From Actinomadura parmotrematis (lineage in GTDB: Bacteria; Actinomycetota; Actinomycetes; Streptosporangiales; Streptosporangiaceae), in NCBI RefSeq assembly GCF_019458805.1, contig NZ_JAIBOA010000018.1, positions 1 to 64,000 on the forward strand: DNA of 64,000 bases, read 5' to 3'. Made by a program: the position numbers and the translations under genes. Under the pieces are notes generated by a model. It was given only the letters and a program-made list of their open reading frames with translations, ran no database searches and was not told the DNA's origin. Shown one piece after another: positions 17,146 to 24,963 of this stretch (position 1 is its first letter; each line of letters starts with the position of its first letter).

Positions 17146-17175
17146 CGTTAGCAAAAGCAATGACTTCTGCGAACG
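17146..17175. promoter_or_regulatory. Candidate MarR operator over the promoter
   Basis: CGTTAGCA at 17146-17153 and TGCGAACG at 17168-17175 form an inverted repeat with seven of eight positions matching. It overlaps a TATCGT -10-like hexamer (17143-17148) and ends four bases before the marR start codon, a place suited to autorepression. Confidence 0.35.
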
Positions 17176-17178
17176 AAC

Positions 17179-17649
17179 ATGACAACGCCACCGACCCCAG
17201 GGCACGCGCCACCCTCCCCGGCCGTGGCCGAGGAGCTGCGCATCGCGATCGCCCGGCTGTCGCGGCGCCTGCGCGGGCTGCGGGGGGTGCCGCCCGCCGA
17301 CGGATCGCCCGGTCCGCTCTCGCTCACCCAGTTCGCCGCGCTCGCGGCGATCGAGCGGAACGGCCCGATGACCCCGCGCGAGCTGGCCGACCACGAGAAG
17401 GTGCAGCCGCCGTCGATGACCCGCGTGATCGCCCATCTGGAGGAGCGGGGGCTGGTGGAGCGCACCCCGCACCCGACGGACGGCCGGCAGGTCCGGCTGA
17501 CGGTGACGGGCGCGGGCTCGGCGCTGCTGGCGACCGAGCGGAAGCGCAAGGAGGCGTGGCTGGCGCAGCAGGTCGCGCTGCTGACGGAGGAGGAGCGGGA
17601 GGTCCTGCGGAGGGCGACGCCGATCCTGGACAAGCTCAGCCGGTCCTGA
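17179..17649 (+). CDS. MarR-family regulator
   Basis: The 156-residue protein has the winged-helix core of MarR proteins: LTQFAALAAIERNGPMTPRE, the recognition helix region VQPPSMTRVIAHLEERGLVE and the wing TPHPTDGRQVRLTVT. It should act as a dimer, usually repressing itself and a nearby exporter until a ligand binds. The MFS gene starts 254 bases downstream on the same strand and is the likely target; the gap is filled by the repeat block at 17675-17863. ATG start; an ATG at 17160 is out of frame. Confidence 0.9.
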   Translation: MTTPPTPGHAPPSPAVAEELRIAIARLSRRLRGLRGVPPADGSPGPLSLTQFAALAAIERNGPMTPRELADHEKVQPPSMTRVIAHLEERGLVERTPHPTDGRQVRLTVTGAGSALLATERKRKEAWLAQQVALLTEEEREVLRRATPILDKLSRS

Positions 17650-17674
17650 CGCAGCCCACCAAGAGCGAGGGGGC

Positions 17675-17863
17675 GCGCGCCGTCTGGACTGAGGAGCGCG
17701 AGCGGCCGCGCGCCGTCTGGACTGAGGAGCGCAGGGAGCGAAGCGACCGGAGCGACGAGGGAAGACGGCGCGTGAAGCGGCCGTCCGCCGCCGAGCGCAG
17801 GCGAGGCCATGAGCACTGCGAGCGAAGCGACCAGAGCGACGAGGGAAGACGGCGCGTGAAGCG
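17675..17863 (+). repeat. Compound direct and inverted repeat block
   Basis: A 25-base unit (starting GCGCGCCGTCT) occurs at 17675-17699 and 17708-17732. A 44-base unit (starting GAGCGAAGCGACC) occurs at 17736-17779 and 17820-17863 with one mismatch. Ten bases CGCGCCGTCT at 17709-17718 are exactly inverted at 17763-17772, so the central part looks like a small palindromic, REP- or MITE-like unit. It fills the space between the MarR and MFS genes and stays open in the MFS frame. Confidence 0.8.
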
Positions 17864-17903
17864 CCCCCGAGCCGCCGAGCGGAGCGAGGCCGACAAGCAG
17901 GGC

Positions 17904-19148
17904 ATGTTCCGGTCCTTGCGGACGCGCAACTACCGGTTGTTCGCGGCCGGGCAGGTCGTGTCCAACACCGGGACCTGGATGCAGCGGGTCGCGCAGGACT
18001 GGCTGGTCCTGGAGCTGGCCAAGGGGAGCGGCGGGTCGGCGCTCGGCATCACCACCGGCCTGCAGTTCCTGCCGCTGCTGCTGTTCGGGCTGTGGGGCGG
18101 GGTCGTCGCCGACCGCTATCCCAAGCGGCGCGTGCTCATGCTCACCCAGGTGTCGATGGGCGTGCTCGCGCTCGTCCTCGGCCTGCTGGCGATCTCCGGT
18201 TCGGCGCAGGTGTGGCACGTCTACCTGCTCGCGTTCGGGCTGGGCCTCGCGACCGTCCTCGACAACCCGACGCGGCAGTCGTTCGTGGTGGAGATGGTCG
18301 GCAAGGAGGACCTGCCGAACGCGATCGCGCTGAACAGCGCGATCTTCAACGGGGCGCGGCTGGTCGGCCCGGCCGTCGCCGGCGTGCTCATCGCCGCGAT
18401 CGGCACCGGGCCGGTGTTCCTGGTCAACGCCGCCTCGTTCGGGGCGGTGCTGTTCGGGCTGTACCTGATGCGCCCGGCCGAGCTGTACGCCGGGCCGGTG
18501 GTGAAGCGCGCCAAGGGGCAGCTCCGCGAGGGCCTGCGCTACGTCAGGGGGCGCCGGGACCTCGTGCTGGTGCTGGTGCTCGTCGGGTTCGTCGCGACGT
18601 TCGGGATGAACTTCCAGGTGACGATCGCGCTCGTCGCCCGGCAGGTGTTCCACACCGGCGCGTCCTCGTTCGGGCTGGCCTCCAGCATGCTGGCGGTCGG
18701 CGCGCTCACCGGCGCGCTGCTGGCCGCCCGCCGCGCGTCCCGGCCGCGGATGCGGCTGCTGCTGCTCGCGCCGCTGGCGTTCGGGGTCTTCGAGGTGCTG
18801 AGCGGCCTGATGCCGTTCTACTGGGCGTTCCTGCTCATGCTGGTGCCGACCGGCATCGCGCTGATGACCTTCACGACGGCCGCGAACGCGACCATGCAGC
18901 TCGGCGTCGCTCCGGAGATGCGCGGCCGCGTCATGGGCCTCTACATGTTCGTGTTCGTCGGGACGAACCCGATCGGCGCGCCCGTCGTCGGCTGGATGGC
19001 CGAGACGTTCGGGCCCCGCATGAGCATCGTGTTCGGCGGTCTCATCGCGATCGTGTCGACGCTGGCGGTCGCCGCGTTCGCCGCGCCGCGCCCGCTGCGC
19101 GACCGCGTCCTGCACCCGCGCGCGACCCTGGCGGAGCGAAGCGCGTGA
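17904..19148 (+). CDS. MFS transporter, drug-exporter type
   Basis: The 414-residue protein begins with FRSLRTRNYRLFAAGQVVSN and has twelve hydrophobic helices. The loop-2/3 signature GGVVADRYPKRRVLM and LDNPTRQSFVVEMVG near residue 120 are typical of the EntS/MFS_3 exporter group. The start is uncertain: ATG at 17904 begins at the conserved domain, while an in-frame GTG at 17856 inside the repeat block has GAGGGA upstream and would add 16 basic residues. The regulator is probably the MarR protein encoded just upstream. Substrate unknown. Confidence 0.85.
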   Translation: MFRSLRTRNYRLFAAGQVVSNTGTWMQRVAQDWLVLELAKGSGGSALGITTGLQFLPLLLFGLWGGVVADRYPKRRVLMLTQVSMGVLALVLGLLAISGSAQVWHVYLLAFGLGLATVLDNPTRQSFVVEMVGKEDLPNAIALNSAIFNGARLVGPAVAGVLIAAIGTGPVFLVNAASFGAVLFGLYLMRPAELYAGPVVKRAKGQLREGLRYVRGRRDLVLVLVLVGFVATFGMNFQVTIALVARQVFHTGASSFGLASSMLAVGALTGALLAARRASRPRMRLLLLAPLAFGVFEVLSGLMPFYWAFLLMLVPTGIALMTFTTAANATMQLGVAPEMRGRVMGLYMFVFVGTNPIGAPVVGWMAETFGPRMSIVFGGLIAIVSTLAVAAFAAPRPLRDRVLHPRATLAERSA

Positions 19149-19200
19149 CAAGGGTCGCTTCGGGCTGAAAGGCTGGTTACGTGGCACAACGGACGATCCG

Positions 19201-19887
19201 ATGAGGTTGTTCGTGGCGCTCACCCCGCCGCCGGACGTCCTGGACGCCCTGGACGCGTTCGTCGCCCCCCACCAGGGCGACTGGCCGGACCTGCGCTGGG
19301 TGCGCCGCGACCTGATGCACGTCACGCTGGCCTTCCTCGGCGAGGTCGACGACGCGGGCCTGGAACGGCTGCTGCCCTGCCTCCAGGAGGCGGCGGCCGG
19401 CAGCACCGGGCTCCGGCTGTCGCTCGCGGGCGCCGGGGCCTTCCCCGCCAACGGCACGCACGCCCGCGTCCTCTGGACCGGGCTGTTCGGCGACCGGCGC
19501 GGCCTGGCCCGGCTCGCCGCCGCGACCGCCGCGGCCGGTCGGCGCGCCGGGACGCCGCCCGACGGCCGCTACCGCACGTTCCGCCCGCACCTCACGCTCG
19601 CCCGCAGCCGCCGCCCGGTGGACGTCCGCCCGCTGCTGGAGCCGCTCGCCGCGTTCGCCGGGACGCCGTGGACGGCGGGCACCGTGCACCTCATGCGCAG
19701 CCACCTGCCGACCCGGGAGCGGCCCGCGCTGGAGTACGAGGAGCTCCGGTCGTGGCCGCTGCCGCAGAGCCCGGACGCGCAGGGCCCGGACGCGCAGGGC
19801 CCGGACGCACAGGGCCCGGACGCTCAGAGCTCGGGCGGCGGGGGCGCGGGCCGGTCGGCGTCGGGCGGCCCCCAGGGCAGCCCGTAG
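19201..19887 (+). CDS. thpR: RNA 2',3'-cyclic phosphodiesterase
   Basis: The 228-residue protein belongs to the 2H phosphoesterases, which open 2',3'-cyclic phosphate ends on RNA. Both catalytic His-x-Thr motifs are present: HVTLAFLG near residues 40-47 and HLTLARS near 130-136. Start MRLFVALTPP is the family norm. The last 40 residues are not: four PDAQG-type units from a 15-base tandem repeat followed by a Gly/Ser tail, overlapping the 3' end of the convergent gene by 64 bases. The tail has probably been added by read-through or repeat growth and is unlikely to matter for catalysis. Confidence 0.9.
   Translation: MRLFVALTPPPDVLDALDAFVAPHQGDWPDLRWVRRDLMHVTLAFLGEVDDAGLERLLPCLQEAAAGSTGLRLSLAGAGAFPANGTHARVLWTGLFGDRRGLARLAAATAAAGRRAGTPPDGRYRTFRPHLTLARSRRPVDVRPLLEPLAAFAGTPWTAGTVHLMRSHLPTRERPALEYEELRSWPLPQSPDAQGPDAQGPDAQGPDAQSSGGGGAGRSASGGPQGSP
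19768..19827 (+). repeat. Four 15-base tandem repeats at the end of thpR
   Basis: Four consecutive units of the form GGCCCGGACGCGCAG, with small changes at the first and last, run from 19768 to 19827 and encode a repeated Gly/Ser-Pro-Asp-Ala-Gln. The fourth unit contains the stop codon of the convergent gene. Confidence 0.9.
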
Positions 19888-21779
19888 CGCTCGCAGGCGC
19901 GCCGCAGCTCCTCCAGGTCGGGCGGGAACCCGACGTGCCGCACCACGCGCCCCGACGGCGCCCAGACGACCAGCCGCGGCGTCCGGTCGGCCGAGTCGTC
20001 GATGCCGACGCCGCCGACCCGGTCGTGGGTGAGGTCCCACTCGACGCGGCCGCGCTTGGTGACGACGGCGAGGCCCGCCGCCGACACCTTCAGCTGCGCC
20101 CGGTTGCGGTCGTAGAGCCAGTACCCGCCGAGCCCGATCGCGACGCCCGCGGGCAGCGCCCACGACGCCGTCGCCGCGAACCCGCCGAGGTGCGGGCCGA
20201 GCCACACCGACCCGAGCAGCGCCACCACCTCGCAGAGCACGACGCTCAGCACGTAGGTGGCGATCCGCGAGCGGCGGGTCGCGTCGAGCAGCACGCCGGG
20301 CGCGGCGACCGGCGCGGACGGCCCGCCCGGCTGCGGCACCGACAGCGCCGACACCGCCGAGTGGAACGCCGCCGACAGGTAGGCGTCGTACTCGGCGTCG
20401 TTGACGGGCAGCCCGGTGCGGCGGGCGCTCTCGCGCAGGTCGGTGCGGGAGACGCGGAGCGCCGACAGGGGCGCGGCGAAGAACTCGTCGCCGTCGGAGT
20501 CGTAGAGCCGCACCCAGGCGTGGCCGCCGATGGTGAGCAGCTCGATGCCGCCGATGCGGTCCGCGGGCATCCGCAGCACGATCTCCCCGGCGGCGTCGGC
20601 CCAGCCGAGGCCGCCCTCGGCGACGACGAGGCGGCCGCCGGGCACCTGCCCGAAGATCTCCGGCAGGCCCTCCAGGCCGTACTCGGGGGTGTGCGGCGGC
20701 CGCACGCCGGGCGTGACGACCCGGTAGCCGGCGTCGTCGAGGGCGTGCGCGAGCTGAAAGGCGTCCAGGCCGTGGGCGGGCAGCCGGGCGGCGAGGCCGA
20801 GCCGGTGGTCGAAGGCGAGGACGGCGAGGTCGGTGCGGCGCGGCTCGCCGGTGACCGGGTCGGGGCGGAGGCCCGGCCCGACGACGAGCGCGGCGACGTC
20901 GCCGGCGGCGAGCTCGCGGACGCGGCGGGCGCGGACGCGCAGCCCCTCGGGGGAGACCGTCCAGCGGATCCGGCGCGACAGCAGCAGGCGGCGGCGCCCG
21001 GCGAGCACCCCGGTGATCGCGATGAGGGTCCAGCAGGCGGCGGCGAGGCGGGCGCCGAAGTCGGGGGCGCCGTCCAGCGCGATCCGGGCGATCATGGCGG
21101 CGCCGAGCAGGCCGGTGAGCGCGCTCAGCAGCGCGACGCGGTGGCGGCTCGGGACCGGTGCGGGGGAGGAGAGCTCCCGCGGTTCGCGGGCGCCGTCGGG
21201 CGCGGCGGGGGGCGGCTCGTGCGCGGCCGCCAGCAGCTCGGCCTCCTGGTCGAGGAGGCGGCGCTCGGCGGCGTGGTCGCGCGGCAGCGGCACCTCGTCG
21301 CCCTCGGGCGCGGCGTCCTCCAGGGCGGGGTCGGTGAGGTCGGCGGCGTCGCCGTCCAGGACGTGCACGCGGATGCCGAGGCGCCGCGCGGTGACGAACA
21401 GCGCGAGCGGCTCCAGGCCGAGCGCGGTGAGCGTCCCGACGGTGGTGCGGCCGAACCGGTGCAGGACCGTCAGCGCGCCGTCGGCGGTGGTGACGGCGAG
21501 GGCGTCGATGCGGGACCGCTCGTAGCGGACCGGGTCGGGGCCGAGCCGCTCCAGGCCGGCCGCCGACAGCCGCCAGCGCGAGCGGCCGCGCCGGTGCACG
21601 ACGCCGAGCGCCCACGGCAGCGCGGCGGCCGCCGCGATGAGGGCCGCCCACAGCCAGGCCGGGCGGACGGGCAGCAGGGCGAGGGCCGCGGCGGGCAGCG
21701 CGAACGGTCCGGGGGCCACCGGCCGCCGGCGTCCGCCGGGACCGGGCAGGCCGGTCAGCTCATGCTCCACAGTCGGCAT
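19824..21779 (-). CDS. Large multi-pass membrane protein of unknown function
   Basis: The 651-residue protein has three membrane regions, each a pair of helices followed by a soluble beta-rich stretch: near residues 25-60, then about 210-255 (LLSALTGLLGAAMIARIAL), then about 500-560. The soluble parts (WRLSAAGLERLGPDPVRYER, WTVSPEGLRVRARRVRELAA and LKVSAAGLAVVTKRGRVEW) look alike and resemble bacterial PH-like domains, so the protein may be three repeats of a helix-pair plus PH unit. The ATG at 21779 starts MPTVEHELTG; an in-frame GTG lies two codons earlier. It overlaps thpR by 64 bases at the 3' end. Function unknown. Confidence 0.7.
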   Translation of the reverse strand: MPTVEHELTGLPGPGGRRRPVAPGPFALPAAALALLPVRPAWLWAALIAAAAALPWALGVVHRRGRSRWRLSAAGLERLGPDPVRYERSRIDALAVTTADGALTVLHRFGRTTVGTLTALGLEPLALFVTARRLGIRVHVLDGDAADLTDPALEDAAPEGDEVPLPRDHAAERRLLDQEAELLAAAHEPPPAAPDGAREPRELSSPAPVPSRHRVALLSALTGLLGAAMIARIALDGAPDFGARLAAACWTLIAITGVLAGRRRLLLSRRIRWTVSPEGLRVRARRVRELAAGDVAALVVGPGLRPDPVTGEPRRTDLAVLAFDHRLGLAARLPAHGLDAFQLAHALDDAGYRVVTPGVRPPHTPEYGLEGLPEIFGQVPGGRLVVAEGGLGWADAAGEIVLRMPADRIGGIELLTIGGHAWVRLYDSDGDEFFAAPLSALRVSRTDLRESARRTGLPVNDAEYDAYLSAAFHSAVSALSVPQPGGPSAPVAAPGVLLDATRRSRIATYVLSVVLCEVVALLGSVWLGPHLGGFAATASWALPAGVAIGLGGYWLYDRNRAQLKVSAAGLAVVTKRGRVEWDLTHDRVGGVGIDDSADRTPRLVVWAPSGRVVRHVGFPPDLEELRRACERYGLPWGPPDADRPAPPPPEL

Positions 21780-21899
21780 CCTCACATGGGTCGCGCCGGG
21801 TGCGGCGCCCGCTTGCCCGAACCGGCCGCCGCCCGCAGGGAGATGAGGCGCCGGGGTGAGGCGGCGTGCCCTCCCGCGTCCCACGGGCCGCCTCCGCCG

Positions 21900-22934
21900 T
21901 CATGCCCGCCTGCGGATCACGCCGTAGCCGACGGCGGCGGCGATCGCGAGGACGAGGAACAGCCCGACCCGGCTGCCGCTCGCGTCGCGGTGGCCCTGGT
22001 CGGCGTCGTCCTTGCCGGCGGCGTGCTCGGCCGTGACGGGCGGCGACGGCATCGCCTCGGCGGGCAGCGGCACCTCGTAGACGGGCTGGTCGCTGCCCTC
22101 GGAGCCGACCAGCACCGACCGCCCGCCGGCGGTGTAGGTGATCGACTCGCCCTGCTCCTGGGCGGGCAGGGACACCGAGTGCAGGGATTTCCCGGGTTTT
22201 CCGTCGGCGCCCATCGCGTAGACGCGGGCGCCGAAGTAGCCGCGCACGACGAAGCTGCGGCCGTCCGGCGCGAAGGCGCCGTCGGTGGCGATGGACGGGA
22301 CGTCGTCGCCGACCTTGCGCAGCTTGTTGAAGCCGGACGTGCGGAGCGTCGCGGGCGCCTCGTAGATCGCGCCGCCGAACAGCTTGGACACGATGTACAG
22401 CCGGTTCGTCACCGGGTTCACCATCATCGTCTCGGCGTTGCGGGGCCCGTCGGCGTACTTGAACCGGAACGCGGTCGCCTGGATCGTCCGGCTGGACAGC
22501 GTCGCGGGCTCGGGGATCCGGTAGACGGTGACGTAGGGCCAGGCGCCGCCGAGGTTGTCGCCGATGTCGGCGACGTAGATCGCGGGGCGGCCGCGCTCGT
22601 CCTCGCCGACGGCCATGGCCTCCCAGTCGCGGGCGGTGGCGCCGCCGAGGGTGAGGACCGCGCGCGTCCGGCCGTCCTTGCCGAGGGCGAAGATCTGCGG
22701 GCGCCCGCCCGAGTCGTTGTGCGTGTAGATCACGCCGGGGTGGCGGGCGCTCAGCGCGAGGCCGCTGGACTCGGTGATCCGGCTGTCGGTGACCTTGAAC
22801 AGCTCGCGGGCGTCGCCGTCGTCCGCGCGCGCCGGGACGGCGGCGGCGAGCGGGGCGAGGGCGGCCAGGGCGAGCGCGGCGAGACCGGCGGCGGGCCGGG
22901 CGAGGCGGGCGTGGACGGGCGCAGGCATGATCAT
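21900..22934 (-). CDS. Secreted, membrane-anchored propeller-like protein
   Basis: The 344-residue protein has an N-terminal signal sequence (hydrophobic ALALAALAPLAAAVPARA before residue 40), a body rich in beta-propeller-style repeats (SSGLALSARHPGVIYTHNDS, IYVADIGDNLG, LYIVSKLFGG, SFVVRGYFGARVYAM), and a C-terminal transmembrane helix near 318-338 ended by RRRA. The HNDS and DIGDN motifs resemble SMP-30/esterase-like or PQQ-free propellers that bind Ca2+. It is probably exported and held at the cell surface. ATG codons at 22934 and 22928 are both possible. Confidence 0.75.
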   Translation of the reverse strand: MIMPAPVHARLARPAAGLAALALAALAPLAAAVPARADDGDARELFKVTDSRITESSGLALSARHPGVIYTHNDSGGRPQIFALGKDGRTRAVLTLGGATARDWEAMAVGEDERGRPAIYVADIGDNLGGAWPYVTVYRIPEPATLSSRTIQATAFRFKYADGPRNAETMMVNPVTNRLYIVSKLFGGAIYEAPATLRTSGFNKLRKVGDDVPSIATDGAFAPDGRSFVVRGYFGARVYAMGADGKPGKSLHSVSLPAQEQGESITYTAGGRSVLVGSEGSDQPVYEVPLPAEAMPSPPVTAEHAAGKDDADQGHRDASGSRVGLFLVLAIAAAVGYGVIRRRA

Positions 22935-22996
22935 GTCTTTCCCGCCCGGGCGCCGGGCAGGCATGCCGGTCCGCCCCGCCGTGCTCCGCACCCCGC

Positions 22997-23080
22997 TCAA
23001 TTCAGCAGCGCGCCGATCACCACGGCGAGGACGAGCGCGGCCAGCACGGTGGGCAGCAGCCATTGGGGCGCACGGTTCAC
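22997..23080 (-). CDS. Tiny 27-residue membrane protein
   Basis: A GTG-started frame of 28 codons encodes MNRAPQWLLPTV followed by a single hydrophobic helix (LAALVLAVVIGALLN). A TAGTCT -10 lies six bases upstream, the same leaderless layout seen for longer genes here. It sits between the propeller gene and the CGNR gene, all on the minus strand. No family is recognised; the promoter fit and clean helix are the only support. Confidence 0.45.
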   Translation of the reverse strand: MNRAPQWLLPTVLAALVLAVVIGALLN

Positions 23081-23086
23081 CCTGGA

Positions 23087-23092
23087 AGACTA
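23087..23092 (-). promoter_or_regulatory. -10 element ahead of the 27-residue gene
   Basis: TAGTCT on the minus strand, six bases before GTG, matches the leaderless pattern of this window. Confidence 0.4.
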
Positions 23093-23141
23093 TGCGGCGT
23101 GCGGCGCCGATGGGAACCGCCCAGCTGACCGGTCGGTCACA

Positions 23142-23654
23142 TCAGCCTCCGCCGGTGGCGGCCGCGCGGCGCCGGGCCCGGTGCGCGGCGACGCTCGTCC
23201 GGCTGGCGCAGGCGTTGGAGCAGAACCGGCGGCTGCGGTTGCGGGAGTCGTCCACGTAGAAGCGCGCGCAGCCGTCGGCGCGGCAGCGGCCGATCGCGAC
23301 GTCGGGGTCGCCGCAGTGCACATGGGCGAGCGCGGCGGCGCAGCTTCGGCCGAGCCAGGCGAGGCCGTCCTCCCCGTCGCGGGCGAAGTGCAGATGGGGG
23401 CCGCCGCCGTCGTGCTCGGCGATGTGGACGTCCGGCGGGAAGCGCTCCAGGAGGCGGTTGACGGCGTCGGCGGGGCCCCGGTCGGCGACGGCCGCGACGG
23501 CGGCGCGGAGCGCGGGCAGCAGGTCGCCCGGCTCGGCGGGCTCGCGGACGCGGTGCTGGGCGTGGAACTCCCGGCGCAGGCCGGAGGGCGGATCACCGTT
23601 GGCGAGCTCGACGGCGAGCCGGGCCAGGTTGCCGATGTAGGCGATGTGACGCAC
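23142..23654 (-). CDS. CGNR zinc-finger regulator (ABATE domain)
   Basis: The 170-residue protein has the N-terminal ABATE-like helical region (NLARLAVELANG) and the C-terminal CGNR-type finger, with Cys residues in GRCRADGCARFYVDDSRNR and the closing CSNACASRTSVAAHRAR. These are putative DNA-binding, stress-linked regulators common in actinobacteria. The frame is open to 23693, but the GTG at 23654 has GGGGG five bases upstream and leaves a 37-base divergent promoter region. It faces the TPR-like gene, whose promoter carries repeated CCTACA motifs that may be its operator. Confidence 0.85.
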   Translation of the reverse strand: MRHIAYIGNLARLAVELANGDPPSGLRREFHAQHRVREPAEPGDLLPALRAAVAAVADRGPADAVNRLLERFPPDVHIAEHDGGGPHLHFARDGEDGLAWLGRSCAAALAHVHCGDPDVAIGRCRADGCARFYVDDSRNRSRRFCSNACASRTSVAAHRARRRAAATGGG

Positions 23655-23661
23655 TTGACCC

Positions 23662-23714
23662 CCTACATGATCGTGCCGCACTGTAGGCGGCATGACGTCT
23701 GAGACTACCTACAG
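23662..23714. promoter_or_regulatory. Repeated CCTACA/TGTAGG motifs in a divergent promoter
   Basis: CCTACA at 23662-23667, TGTAGG at 23682-23687 and CCTACAG at 23708-23714 form nested inverted repeats. They cover the gap between the CGNR and TPR genes and the first codons of the latter. Candidate operator, most likely for the CGNR protein. Confidence 0.4.
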
Positions 23715-24366
23715 CCCGGTGGCGGCGCTCGTCCACGCGGGCCGCTGGGACGCGGCGCTCCCCCTCGCCGGATCGATCGGGGAGCGCGCCGCGATCCTCG
23801 TCGACGCCCACTGGTGGCGGCTGTCGGGGCGGGCGGAGGCCGAGGAGGCCGTCGCCGCCCTCGCCGCCGAGGACCCCGTCGTCGCCGGCTACCACGCGGC
23901 CGTCCTCGCCTACACCCGCGTGCTGTTCGGGCCGGAGCCGGACGCCGGCGACGCCGCCCGCGCCCGCGAGGGGTTCGCGGCCGCCGAGGCGCACCCGGTC
24001 CTGGCGCCCTGGGCGGTGTTCTGGCAGGGCGTCGTCGCCGACAACCTGGACGGGGACGCGGCGGCGCCGGCGCTCTTCTCCCGCGCCCTCGACGCCGCCC
24101 TCGCCACCGGCGACCCGCTGCTGGAGTCCTACGCCGTCCGGCACCTCGGCGGCCCGGCGGCCGAGCGGGGCGACCCGGCGGGCGTCGCGATGCTCCGCCG
24201 CTCCTACGACCTGCGGGCGAGCCTCGGGGCCCGGCCGCAGACGGCCGCCGCGGCGGTCTACCTCGCGGCCTGCCTGCCGGAGGGGGAGGAGGCGGAGCGC
24301 CTGCGGACGCTGGCCGCGGCGACCGCGCGCGAGCTCGGCCTGACCTGGCTGGCCGCCGCGGGGTGA
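23692..24366 (+). CDS. TPR-like helical protein
   Basis: The 224-residue protein is rich in Ala and built of helix pairs spaced like tetratricopeptide repeats (AALVHAGRWDAALPLAG, DAARAREGFAAAEAHP, APALFSRALDAALATGDP, LLESYAVRHLGGPAAERGD). It has no catalytic motif or membrane segment. It is divergent from the CGNR regulator with only 37 bases between starts, so it is probably controlled by it. The function is unknown; a scaffold or sensor role is possible. Confidence 0.7.
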   Translation: MTSETTYSPVAALVHAGRWDAALPLAGSIGERAAILVDAHWWRLSGRAEAEEAVAALAAEDPVVAGYHAAVLAYTRVLFGPEPDAGDAARAREGFAAAEAHPVLAPWAVFWQGVVADNLDGDAAAPALFSRALDAALATGDPLLESYAVRHLGGPAAERGDPAGVAMLRRSYDLRASLGARPQTAAAAVYLAACLPEGEEAERLRTLAAATARELGLTWLAAAG

Positions 24367-24424
24367 GCGAATCCACGGGCGCCCGCCATAGACGATCATG
24401 GGCGGGGCGGGCCAGGATGCCCGG

Positions 24425-24892
24425 ATGAACCCTCCGCGCGCCCGCGTCGCCGCCTACGTCGTCCGCAACGGTGCCGCGCCCGGCCTGCTCGTCTTCGAGC
24501 ACGTCGGGATGCCGCAGGCCGGGCTGCAGGTCCCGGCGGGCGGCGTGCGCCCGGGCGAGGCGCCCGCCGACGCGGTGCGCCGCGAGGTCGAGGAGGAGAC
24601 CGGCCTGCGCGGCGCCGTCCTCGTCCGCGAGCTGGCGGTGGACGAGCGCCCCCACCCGGTGACGGGCCGGCCCCGCCGCACCGCGTTCTTCCACCTCCAG
24701 GCGCCGTCCGGGACGCCCGACGCCTGGGAGCACACCGCCGGCGGCGACGGCGCCGACGCCGGGATGATCTTCGCGTGCCGGTTCGCGCCGCTGCCCCTGG
24801 ACCGCCCCCTCGCCGACGGGCAGGACCGCTGGCTCGGCGAGGTCGACCCGCTCTGGACGGCCGGCTGGGACCTGTCCGAACCGGGCGGATGA
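24425..24892 (+). CDS. NUDIX hydrolase
   Basis: The 155-residue protein carries a complete Nudix box beginning GGVRPGEAP near residue 39 and continuing through RREVEEETGL, with the metal-binding Glu residues in place. Nudix enzymes cleave a nucleoside diphosphate linked to another group. The frame extends nine codons upstream to 24398, but the ATG at 24425 begins the usual N-terminal beta strand (RARVAAYVVRNG). Substrate unknown. The STAS gene begins 72 bases downstream. Confidence 0.88.
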   Translation: MNPPRARVAAYVVRNGAAPGLLVFEHVGMPQAGLQVPAGGVRPGEAPADAVRREVEEETGLRGAVLVRELAVDERPHPVTGRPRRTAFFHLQAPSGTPDAWEHTAGGDGADAGMIFACRFAPLPLDRPLADGQDRWLGEVDPLWTAGWDLSEPGG

Positions 24893-24963
24893 CGCCGACC
24901 TGGGGTTTTCACCCTCCGGCAGCCGATACGTTGGGGAACGACGCGGCCACGGTGGGAGTGGAT

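Noticed and set aside
19768..19887. The repeated C-terminal tail of thpR as a functional domain
   Set aside because: It is encoded by a recent 15-base tandem repeat and overlaps the convergent gene; both catalytic motifs lie well upstream.
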